A stretch of DNA of 64,000 nucleotides from Capsicum annuum (lineage: Eukaryota > Streptophyta > Magnoliopsida > Solanales > Solanaceae), in contig NC_061117.1 in the NCBI RefSeq assembly GCF_002878395.1, positions 223,019,650 to 223,083,649 on the forward strand, in the 5' to 3' direction. How positions within the stretch are numbered: the first letter of the stretch is position 1; the number at the start of each line of letters is the position of its first letter. Shown here in pieces: positions 11,461 to 21,494 of this stretch. The notes under the pieces were generated by a model. That model was not told the origin of the DNA. It did no database searches and saw only the letters and a program-made list of their open reading frames with translations. A program made the translations under genes and the position numbers.

Positions 11461-12320
11461 CTAGCATCTCCTGCGTGAAGCAGCTTGTCTCTCAAGCCTG
11501 CTAAGACGAAGTTCTATAGACATTATAAGATCATCACAGCTGTTTCTTTCCCCTCTTTTCTGCTTGTAAACAACAGGATTGTGTGCTATATTACTGTTAC
11601 TGTCATTTCTATCATGTTCACAGTCAGTATGCTTCTCCATTGAATCAGGAGGCACGTCTCGCAAGCCACTGTTTGAGAGACCTCCATAGATAAATTCTCC
11701 TTCTCATTTTCCCATTGAATCAGGAGGAACTACGCTGCTATTCTTATTGCTGTCATGTGCATCAATGGATGTGTAAATGCTTTTTCCTGCATTACGCTTC
11801 TCCATTAAACCAGGAGGCACAATGTCGCAGGCCACTGTTTGAGAGACCTCCATAGATAAATTCTCCTTCTCCTTTTCCCATTGAATCAGGAGGAACTACG
11901 CTGCTATTCTCATTGCTGTCATGTGCTTAATGGATGTGTAAATGCTTTTTCCTGCATTACGCTTCTCCATTAATCCAGGAGGCACAATGTCGCAGGCCAC
12001 TGTTTGAGAGACCCCCATAGATAAATTCTCCTTCTCATTTTCCCATTGAATCAGGAGGAACCACGCTGCTATTCTCATTGCTGTCATGTGCTTAATGGAT
12101 GTGTAAATGCTTTTTCCTGCATTACGCTTCTCCATTAAACCAGGAGGCACAATGTCGCAGGCCACTGTTTGACAGACCATCATAGATAGATTCTTGTTCT
12201 CAATTTCCCCATTGCACTTGGGGGAAACTACACTGCTACTCCCATTGCTGTCATGTGCATGGTAGGTCAATGTGTGTTTTCATTCTTCTGCAATATGATT
12301 CACCACAAAACCAGGAGGCA
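11461..12320 (-). pseudogene. 3' part of an unknown gene with repeated coding segment
   Basis: I do not recognise the protein. On the minus strand the last part reads VPPDSMEKHTDCEHDRNDSN to a basic, hydrophilic C-terminus (SIELRLSRLERQAASRRRC) with a stop at 11461-11463. Upstream are four copies of a 165-bp (55-codon) unit encoding VACDIVPPGLMEKRNAGKS, or in another frame HDSNKNSSVVPPDSMGK. Stops and frame changes occur between copies, for example a stop in the copy nearest the C-terminus. The 5' side is cut off at about 12325 by a fragment of another repeat. 11040-11460 may be its 3' UTR. I assign no function. Confidence 0.45.
11632..12292. repeat. 165-bp tandem repeat, four units
   Basis: CTTCTCCATT recurs at 11632, 11797, 11962 and 12127, exactly 165 bp apart, and a degraded equivalent lies near 12293. 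Units are about 90 percent alike by eye. 165 is 55 codons, so expansion kept frame. Confidence 0.9.
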
Positions 12321-12325
12321 CAATT

Positions 12326-12400
12326 GTCGTGATCCGACCCGAGGCCATGGCCGCAACGGGCATCCCGAACCACAAAGGCCCGAGAGACCCCTTTAGCCAG
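12326..12400. repeat. Isolated fragment of the 210-bp repeat
   Basis: CCGACCCGAGGCC, then GGGCATCCCGAACCACAAAG and GAGAGACCCC, match the core of the repeat array at 15.2-16.9 kb. Here one partial copy truncates the unknown gene. Confidence 0.75.
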
Positions 12401-12509
12401 GAAATTGCATGGACCCATATGAGTGACTTTAGATATTTGACCCCAATAAGAAATGCCTTCAAAGAATAATTTTTCTTGATTTTTAAGTATAGTAGAAGTC
12501 TACACCTCA

Positions 12510-13140
12510 AATATATTTTTTAAATTTTCCATACATATTTGTTTCTCAAATTTTATTTTTTAATATCTTCACTTTTTATTTTTTTTCTTTAGTTTTATTA
12601 CTCTGCTTTTTATTATTTTTACTTTTTTATTTTTTCTTTAATTTTATTATCTTATTTTTTATTATTTTCACTTTTTAATTTTTCCTTTAATTTTATTTTC
12701 ATGTTTTAATTCATTTGTCTCAACCTTTATTTTTTTTCTTTTTTCTCAAGCATTATCTAATTTTCTTTTGGTTTTTATCAGTTCTCTTTTTTTCCCTCAT
12801 TTTTATTTTTTTCTTATATTTTTTATTTTCTCAATTTTTTTAATTCTTTATTTTTTTCTTAATCTTTATTTTCTTCTTGCCTTTTTTTCTCACTTTTTTT
12901 TATTTCTCTATTTTGTTTGATAGCTTTTTTCTTTTTTCAATTCTCTTTTTTTCTCTCATTTTCTCAAACTTTATTTTTATTTTTCCTCTCATTTTTATTT
13001 TTCACAATTTTTTTAATTCTTCGCTTTTTTCTTGATCTTTATTTTTTTCTTTCTTTTTTTTTTCTGTCTTTTTTCTATTTCTCTATCTTGTTTGATCATT
13101 TTTTTTCTCAACTTCTATTATATTTTACTAATAAATAAAA
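12510..13140. repeat. Pyrimidine-rich low-complexity arm
   Basis: About 600 bp of T-rich sequence with scattered C (TTTTTCTTT-type). It is the left counterpart of the purine-rich arm at 14590-15060, with the 112-bp array between them. Confidence 0.85.
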
Positions 13141-13199
13141 AAATAGATAATCCACAAAGAAATCTTTGTTTTTTGACATCAAAGCAAATTTAAGGGCAT

Positions 13200-14590
13200 G
13201 AATTGTTGTTACGAAGTTCTTTAAAAATTCTTGAGATAAGTCGTGTCTCTGAGACAGGAGTTGTAGAATATCTCATAAATAAAGACATAATGTGGTAATG
13301 TCAACTCTTGCCCGTGGGACAGAATTTATTATTTGAAAGTCCTTGAGCTAAGTATTGCCTCTAAGACAATAGTTGTAGAACATCTCATAAATGAAGACAT
13401 AACGTGGTAGTGTCAACTATTTGCCGTAGGGCATAATTTGTAGTTTGGAAGTCTTTGAGCTAAGTCTTACCTCTAAGGCAAGAGTTGTAGAACATCTCAT
13501 AAATGAAGAAGTAACGTGGTAGTGTCAACTCTTGCCCGTGGAGCATAATTTGTAGTTTGAAAGTCCTTGAGCTAAGTTTTGCCTCTAAGGCAATAGTTGT
13601 AGAACATCTCATAAATGAAAATATAACGTGGTAGAGTCAACTTTTGCCCGTGGGGCATAATTTGTAGTTTGAAAGTCCTTGAGCTAATTAAGTCTTGCCT
13701 TTAAGGCAATTGTTGTAGAATATCTCATAAATGAAAACATAACTTGGTAAAGTCAACTCTTGCCCATGGGGCATAATTTGTAGTTTGAAAGTCCTTTAGC
13801 TAATTAAGTCTTGCCTCTAAGGAAATAGTTGTAGAACATCTTATAAATGAANNNNNNNNNNNNNNNNNNNNNNNNNNNNNNNNNNNNNNNNNNNNNNNNN
13901 NNNNNNNNNNNNNNNNNNNNNNNNNNNNNNNNNNNNNNNNNNNNNNNNNNNGGGCATAATTTGTAGTTTGAAAGTCCTTGAGCCAAGTCTTGCCTCTAAA
14001 GCAATAGTTGTAGAACATCTCATAAATGAAAATATAACGTGGTAGAGTTAACTCTTTCCTGTGGGGCATAATTTGTAGTTTGAAAGTCCTTGAGTCAAGT
14101 CTTGCCTCTAAGGCAATAGTTGTAGAATATCTCATAAATGAAAACATAATGTGGTAGAATCAACTCTAGCTCGTGGAGCATAATTTATTGTTTGAAAGTC
14201 CTTGAGCTAAGTCTTGCCTCTAAGGCAATAGTTGTAGAACATCTCATAAATAAAAATATAACGTAGTAGAGTTAACTCTTGCCCGTGGGGCATAATTTGT
14301 AGTTTGAAAGTCTTTGAGTCAAGTCTTGCCTCTAAGGCAATAGTTGTAGAACATCTCATAAATAAAAACATAACGTGGTAGAGTCAACTCTTACCCATGG
14401 GGTATAATTTGTTGTTTGAAAGTCCCTGAGCTAAGTCTTGCCTCTAAGGTAAGAGTTATAAAACATCTCATAAATTAAAATACAATGTGGTAGTGTCAAT
14501 TCTTACCCATAAAACGTAGCTTATTGTTCGAAAGTTGTAAGTCTTGCCTTTATAATGTGATAGTGTCAGCTCTTGCTCATGAGATGTAAC
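13200..14590. repeat. 112-bp tandem array
   Basis: The TTTGAAAGTC landmark recurs at 13335, 13447, 13559, 13671, 13787, then after the gap at 13970, 14082, 14194, 14306 and 14418, a spacing of 112 bp (one of 116). Each unit contains AAGTCTTGCCTCTAAGGCAA and AACATCTCATAAATGAAA. No open frame of interest. The array is interrupted by the assembly gap. Confidence 0.95.
13852..13951. other. Assembly gap of 100 N
   Basis: Exactly 100 N. The flanking repeat phases show the true missing length is not 100: the landmarks are 183 bp apart here, not a multiple of 112. Confidence 1.
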
Positions 14591-15060
14591 TTGAATGGAA
14601 GAAATTAAAGAAAAGAACAAATAATAAAAATTACAGAAAAAGAAGACATTCAAGAAAAATATTAAAAAAATATAAATCAAAGAAAATGTAGAAGTTGAGA
14701 GAGAATAGGAAAAAAAAATAAAGGTTGATAAAAAAAAGAAAGATTAAATAAAAATAAGGGTCGAGAAAAATTTAAAAAGAAAAGAAAAAATAAAAATTAA
14801 AGAAAAATAAAAAAAAAGTTTTATTTTATAAAAGTAGACGTTGAAAGGTGTATAGAAAAAAGCAAGGGTTAAGAAAAACTAAAAAAACAAAAAAAAAGGA
14901 AAGAAAAAATGAAAAAAAATAAAAAAGAAAAAAAAGTTGAGAGGAAAAAAAAATAATGGCTGAGAAAATTAAAACTAAATATAGAAAAGAAAAATTAAAA
15001 ATCAAAGTAAAATTAAAAAGAGAAAAAAATAAAAGTTGAAAGATATAAATATGAAATTAG
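14590..15060. repeat. Purine-rich low-complexity arm
   Basis: GAAAAA/AAAGAA-type sequence on the plus strand, the mirror of the pyrimidine arm at 12510-13140. Part of it is copied again at 15720-15960. Confidence 0.8.
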
Positions 15061-16140
15061 TATCCATTATGAAGATTATTTATGTAATTTACTCCATTGA
15101 TTAAGAATAATTTTGTCCAAAAAATATTAATTAATGGGTAAAGACTATTTTAAGAAAGCTTTTTTATTTGGGGCTAAAATTTGAAAGTCACCATAATTTG
15201 GGTCTATTTTTGAGATTTACCCCCCCCCCCCCCCCTTTAGTCCGTCCACTAGTGATATTGTCCGCTCTGGGCTCCTTTATGTGTTTTGCCGATGTGGGCT
15301 CCTTCCTAAGTTGGGGGTGTTACATTAACCCCCCTTATGGACTCAGTGTCCTTGACCCGACCCGAGGCCTGGCCGCGATGGGTATCCCGAACTATTTTTG
15401 AGATTCACCCCCCCTTAGCCCGTCCACTAGTGATATTGTTCGCTCTGGGCCCAGGCTTGCACTTACTTATATATACCCAGCATCCCTTATGTGTTTTGCC
15501 GATGTGGGCTCCTTCCTAAGTTGGGGTATTACATACACCCCCCTTATGGACTCAGCATCCTCGACCCGACTCGAGGCCCTGGCCGCGATAGGAATCCCGA
15601 ACTATTTTTGAGATTCACCCCCCTTAGCCTGTCCACTAGTGATATTGTCCACTCTGGGCCCAGGCCTGCACTTACTTATATATGCCCAGCATCCCTTATT
15701 CTTTAAAGAAGAATTTAAAAAAAGTTTTATTTTATAAAAGTAGATGTTGAAAGGTGTATAGAAAAAAGTAAGGGTAGAGAAAAACTAAAAAAACAAAAAA
15801 CAGGAAAGAAAAAACAAATAAGAAAAATAATATTAAATAAAAAAGAAAAAAATGTTGAGAGGAAAAAATATAATGGTTGAGAAAATTAAAACTAAAAATA
15901 GAAAAGAAAAATTAAAAATCAAAGTAAAATTAAAAAGAGAAAAAAATAAAAGTTGAAAGATATAAATATGAAGTTATTATCCATTATGAAGATCATTTAT
16001 GTAATTTACTCCATTGATTAGAGACAATTTTGTCCAAAAAATATAAATTAATAGGTAAAGGCTATTTTAAGAAAGCTTTTTTATTTGGGGCTAAAATTTG
16101 AAAGCCACCCTAATTTGAGTCTATTTTTGAGATTCAGCCC
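14815..16140. repeat. 0.9-kb direct duplication
   Basis: The stretch beginning TTTTATTTTATAAAAGTAGA at about 14820 recurs about 904 bp later (about 15724). It runs on through GTGTATAGAAAAAAG, TATCCATTATGAAGAT and AAAGCTTTTTTATTTGGGGC into the 210-bp repeats. Confidence 0.85.
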
Positions 16141-16930
16141 CTCTTAGTCCGTCCACTAGTGATATTGTCCGCTCTGGGACAAGGCCTGCACTTACTTATA
16201 TATACCCAGCATCCCTTATGTGTTTTGCCGATGTGGGCTCCTTCCTAAGTTGGGGGTGTTACATACACCCCCCTTATGGACTCAGCGTCCTCGACCCGAC
16301 CCGAGGCCCTGGTCGCGATAGGCATCCCGAACTATTTTTGAGATTCACCCCCCCTTAGCCCGTCCACTAGTGATATTGTCCGCTCTGGGCTCAGGCCTGC
16401 ACTTACTTATATATACCCAGCATCCCTTATGTGTTTTGCCGATGTGGGCTCTTTCCTAAGTTGGGGTGTTACATACACCCCCCTTATGGACTCAGCATCC
16501 TCGACCCGACCCGAGGCCCTGGCTGCGATGGGCATCCTGAACTATTCTTGAGATTCACCCCCCTTAGCCCGTCCACTAGTGATATTGTCCGCTCTGGGCC
16601 CAGGCCTTCACTTACTTACATACACCCAGCATCCCTTATGTGTTTTGCCGATGTGGATTCCTTCCTAAGTTGGAGTGTTACATACACCCACCCTTATGGA
16701 CTCAACGTCCTCGACCCGACCCGAGGCCCTGGCCGCGATGGGAATCCCGAACCACAAAGGCCTGAGAGACCCCCTTAGCTCGTCCACTAGTGATATTGTC
16801 CACTCTGGGCCCAGGCCTGCACGGCTTTAAAACACATTACTATGTAGTAAGGTTTTCTTACTTATATACCCAGTATCCCTCCTATATTTTGCTGATGTGG
16901 GACTCCTTCCTAAGTTGGGGTGTTACATAT
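15225..16930. repeat. 210-bp GC-rich tandem repeat, TRIM-like
   Basis: The motif GTCCACTAGTGATATTGTCC recurs at about 15242, 15420, 15629, 16149, 16360, 16569 and 16780, mostly 209-211 bp apart. Units also carry CTCGACCCGACCCGAGGCCC and GCCGATGTGGGCTCCTTCC and end TTGGGGTGTTACA. The last copy (16690-16930) is the fullest, with an extra segment after CAGGCCTGCAC. The TGTTACA ends and GCCGATGTGG motif resemble small non-coding LTR (TRIM-type) elements; that class assignment is inference. Frames crossing it are repeat artefacts. Confidence 0.75.
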
Positions 16931-17868
16931 ATCATTTAAATATGGTGTACCCAAAGTTCAAAGATTTCATGAAAAATGACACACACGGATTCTCAGGTGT
17001 TGAATTTGCTTCTCATGACTTGTTTCTGCACTGCAACACTAAAGGAAAACAACATGCCATGAGCTGTTTATTTTTGCTAGACAAACAGAATGCCGAATCA
17101 CTTTCATCTCAGCTGTTGTATTATCCCTTTTCATCATTATTTCTTCAATTAGGTATTCTGATAACACAAGTAGTAATGCCTTAAAACGACCATGAGTAAT
17201 TGATTAACTTAGGAAGTTTTTTCTTACCCTTTTAGACTAACCATTAGCTAGAGAAACTCACTTGAGAAAATTGAAGAAAATGTGTCTTTTAAGTCTTGAA
17301 TGAAGGATTGGTGACATTGATCAACTTAAAGGGTTAAACATCATTAGAAAACTTGATTAAGTTAATTGTGGACTTGATTAATATTTTTAAAACTTTCTAA
17401 TCTTTTCAAAAATACAAATCAACCCAACCCACACCACACCCCTCTTCAATCCAAATCAACCACTCTTTCTCTCTCACCAGCTTCTCTCAACTCTCTCCCA
17501 ACCAATAGTTCTGCAAAATTTCTCCCTTTAACCTCCGACGACAAATACTCGGGTGAGTTCCTTTTCGACTTTCAACCGTCAATCGACGTGAAGACTTCTC
17601 TGGCGACAACAACTTCTAGTTCTTCGTCGTCCTATTTCCTTTTTCACAGGTAAAAAATTATGAAGAAACAGAGGAACTTGAGCCAACTACTCTTCTAGTA
17701 TTGAAATATAGACTGAATAAAATCCTAATTTTTGGCATTTCTTCTTGTTGTTGTCGTACTGTTGATTCAAATTTATTGGTGATTTTTGGTCATAGTTGAT
17801 ATTCTTAGTGTGTGTATGATGTGTTGGTGTTGCTAGGTTGATTTGTTGTTTGTCTTGATAAAAATGAT
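16931..17868. other. Unassigned DNA before the Ulp1-type pseudogene
   Basis: 16940-17184 has a short open frame with no recognised domain. 17400-17660 is CT-rich (CTCTCTCAACTCTCTCCC) like a plant 5' leader and could be the leader of the gene whose coding region starts at 18544. Confidence 0.4.
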
Positions 17869-18475
17869 ATTGCAACAGATGAAACATCTGATGTAGCAGA
17901 TGGAACATCTGATGTAATAGATGAAAATCTGATATAACAGATGAAAATCTAATGCAACTATAAAAATCTGACGCAACAGGTGAACAATCTAACAGATAAA
18001 GAAATTTAAACAATATTGATCCAACAGATAACTGATTAGTGATCTATTTTTATTCTTTCCAATGATTTACTCTTCATTTTGCAACAGATTAGTGACTGTT
18101 TTTCTTCTTTCCAACGGTTTACTCATCCGTTGCAATAGGTCGGTTATATGTTGCAACAGATAACATACCTGGTGCAATAGATTAGTGATCTATTTTTATT
18201 CTTTCCAATGGTTTACTCATCCCTTGCAACAGGTCGGTTATATGTTACAACGATAACATACCTGGTGCAACAAATTAGTGATCTATTTTTATAGTTTTCG
18301 ATTGATTACTCATCCATTGCAACGGGTTGTTTATATATTGCATCAGCTAAAATACCAGGTACAACAGATTAGTATTGTTTTTATGATTTCCATGGATTAC
18401 TCATCCATTGCAACAGGTCGGTAATATATTGCAACAGATAACATACCTAGTGCAACAGATTAGTTGTCTATTGGA
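17869..18475. repeat. CAACAGAT-rich degenerate tandem repeats
   Basis: First a short array of about 20 bp (CAGATGAAACATCTGATGTA-like). Then units of about 93 bp, with ATTAGTGATC-type landmarks at 18181, 18273, 18368 and 18459, containing GCAACAGGTCGGTTATATG and AACAGATAACATACCTGGTG. It lies directly upstream of the pseudogene start. Confidence 0.8.
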
Positions 18476-18543
18476 ACTGTTATATTACTGTTATGCATTA
18501 ATCAATTATAATATATGTTGTGTTCCTGTTAATTTAAGATAAC

Positions 18544-20311
18544 ATGGCTCCCAAAAGAAAAAAAATCGAATCAAGTCTAAGTAAAGGAACAAGTGCCGCA
18601 GCTCAGCTACATCCACCACTCTATGAGCTTTTTTACAAGCGTTATCTCAATCAGGAGCAGAAGATAATGAAAACGGGGAGGAGGAATCTTTCAAAAGAGA
18701 TGATCCAAATGCTAATATCCCTTCCACCAAAGAGTTGGTCAAAACCTTCAGCATTGATCGTTATCCTGTGAGAATGTAGTGCGATGGTACCGCAGATTTA
18801 ACGGGTGATCTCGTGGTTAAGTCAGCCATGGGAAAATATTTTGACGCCTTTAGAAAATACTCCGAGAACAAAAATTGGATTCTTATTTCAGGGAAAGCTG
18901 CTTTGGGCAATATCCTGATTTGTCGGAGGACAACAATGCTTGTTTCCAGATGAAAATGGTATATGATCTTCTCAAGCGTAGGTTTATGTATGAAAACAAA
19001 GATAACATAGATGAGGTGTGGATAAATTATTGTGGCATGCCTGTTTGTTTTGGTTGGAAGGAGTTTTCCATAGTTACCAAACTAAAATGTTATCCTCCTT
19101 CTCCTTCTTAAGTTATACCCACTCTAACCCAAAAAAAACACCCTACACACCCAAAAAGAAAAAGAAAACTCAAGTGATCGTGATGACCTGGTGTCCATTG
19201 TTGGTCCAAGCTTCAAAAAAACAAATCTGATAGAAGCGTTGAAAGGTAAAGGACTTTCAAAGAAGCACAAGCAATCATTATGCTTGGTTTGGTTTGTACA
19301 TAATGTTCTTTGGGCAAGAGACGTTAACAACAACATAAGCCTCGATTTAATAAATCTCTCCGAGGATCTTGAGCATTTAATAGCTATCCTTGCAGTTATG
19401 AAAGCTTCAAAATGACTGTCGAATATTTGTTGACTCCGTTAATGCCAAAAACAGTCAACTTATATGGCTTTCCATGGGCCTTCATGGTAAATATTTCTTT
19501 TATCATGATATGATTCATCATTTTTTTATTCAATAATGCTTTTGATTTATTAGCGTTATCTTATAGGCTTGGGCATTTGAAACCATTCCTTATTTGAGAC
19601 AACAAGAAGTTTCCTGTCCAAGAATTTTGAGATGGTTGTCGGCCAAAACTGATAAAAATGTAAAATTTCTTGATCTTTTCAATCCCCCCAAGGAAGCAGT
19701 AAGTCCAACTCTAATCAAGTTTTTTGTTTTAATTAATGATTAAATGATTTCATCACCATTCTTAATATATGTACCAATTTATTTTAGATTGTCCATCCGT
19801 GGCTTGTTTCGACCAACTGAGAGTTGAAGATGCCATTTTTTTGATTCCATTTTTTCTTACTTTATGATCTGTGCAAACTTTATAGGACCCTAAGGTTGTT
19901 AATGGAATAAAAATGGAATTTTTTTGAAGCAACAATCATCACAAGAAAACCAATTTTGGAGGGTGGGGCTAATGATGCTCCTCTTACAGTTTTTGAAACA
20001 GCAAGCCATTATGATTATGATCATAATTGTTGTACAAATTTTTCTCCAGATTTTGCCGCATCTAGCGAATGTTCTTCATGCAAATGTCAAGACTGCAAGG
20101 AAAAACACGACGGAGTGATTAATGCTATTAATGCACTAACTGCTTCTGTAAAGGAAATGACATCTAAGAGGGGTGTCATTCCATCAAAGAGAATTTCATA
20201 TCCAAACACTCCACTAGAGATCAAGGCGGCTAAGAGGAGAAGGAAAGACACTTCCAAGGCATCATCAATCATAAAAAAAATCAAGATTGCAATTCCTCTG
20301 TCTTTGTCTTG
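18544..20311 (+). pseudogene. DUF1985 / Ulp1-like protease family pseudogene, introns retained
   Basis: It starts MAPKRKKIESSLSKGTS at 18544, a basic NLS-like start. Next, in a shifted frame, comes [20 protein letters not shown], then a TAG at about 18776 where CAG is likely (VRM-stop-CDG). The DUF1985 block follows: YDLLKRRFMYENKDN, then YCGMPVCFGWKEFSIVT (about 18956-19080), then EALKGKGLSKKHKQSLCLVW, then FPWAFM (about 19470-19487). Two introns with GT/AG borders seem retained (about 19488-19567 and 19700-19787), so this copy arose through DNA, not through mRNA. LDLFNPPKEA and a Cys-rich patch (CSSCKCQDCKEKHDG, about 20071-20115) precede the basic tail AKRRRKD. The protease core is missing. 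At least two frameshifts and two stops make it non-functional. Confidence 0.7.
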
Positions 20312-20943
20312 ACCGATGTTCAGTGTACAAGGGCCACTAGAGAGCAACATGAGCTGAAGAAGGTGAATGTACATCATCTTTTCCAAAAAAACAAACAGGC
20401 TCAATAGGAGCTGGAGTAAAGTAGCAAATTTATCTGTTTTTTCTTTTTATGATAATGGTATAGGCCAGTTTAAGCACACCTCAACTATTCCACCATGCAC
20501 TTTCTACCTCTCACCAGTACAAGTATCAGATAACTCTGCTGGCCCAAGGCTCAATTAGTGTAATTTGCTGATACCTTATGATTCTTCGCACTTCATTGAG
20601 CACAAGGCCTCTCTCTTCAATGTATAAGCTTTATCTGATAATTACGAACACATCAAGTTGCTTTAGCAAGAAACAGAAGCATTTGTGATTGTTAAGGCCA
20701 CTCTTTTAATTTTTCCCCTTTAAAATAAATTAAGAACATAACCTATAGCTAACATGTGCTATGTCTAACAGAAATGAACTTATACTGCTGTATCAAAATC
20801 CACGTTGGCAATCGGCAATAGATAGGTAGTAAGGTCATGATCCATAAGCGATAATATCACTCATTCTTGTATTGTGAATAGGTGAATGAATGATAACTCC
20901 AAGCGTCACACACATCTATCACGTACTATCATTTAGGTGATAT
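20312..20943. other. Unassigned DNA; right part is segment X, copy 1 (left half)
   Basis: 20790-20943 resembles 31180-31330 (shared AAGGTCATGAT, GATAACTCCAA, CACACA and TACCATTTTGG/TATCATTTAGG-type blocks). The match continues beyond element A at 26085, so element A split one copy of this segment. Confidence 0.55.
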
Positions 20944-21329
20944 TGTAACAACCTCAATTTCTCACCACAACTCTAATATATATATTATACTTCCAAATTC
21001 AAATACAAATACTAATTCAAGCGACAAAGTAACAATGGACAAATAGTGATGGAAATTCTTCAAGTAACCGAGGAAGAAAATAACTAGAAGGAGATGAGAT
21101 AATAGATCATTGAAGGGGAGATGAGAGAATACAGACTAAGCCAAAGTTTCAACATAATTTACATGAACGTTCTATCCAATCCTAGGTCCTATTTAACCAA
21201 TTGACAATTGGGCCTAGATCCCAAATAAAACACTCCAACATCTCAATAGGTCCAATAATCTCAGTTGGACCAGCCCAATTCCCCGCTTCTAACCCATAGC
21301 CCCTTACAATGTTGACTTGGTTCACAACA
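20944..21329 (-). repeat. 3' LTR of element A
   Basis: 386 bp, TG...CA ended on the plus strand (TGTAACAACC ... TTGGTTCACAACA), longer than the other LTR, which has an internal deletion. Confidence 0.85.
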
Positions 21330-21494
21330 ATACCCCCATCCTGAAAAAGAACCTTGTCCTCAAGGTTTGAGTAGAAAGACATAAGTTTGGCACATGAGAA
21401 ATAAGTCGTTGCTCAAGCAAACGTTGCGGAAAAAATATTATTCTGACTCATTCTTGTCTCTGTACCACTATTTGAGTCCATGTAAAAGGCAACA

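Noticed and set aside
12917..13138. Phe/Leu-rich membrane peptide
   Set aside because: Translation of a T-rich low-complexity tract. The frames at 45722, 46385 and 46465 are the same kind of artefact.
13200..14590. CRISPR-like array
   Set aside because: Units are nearly identical over their whole 112 bp with no unique spacers, in plant nuclear DNA.
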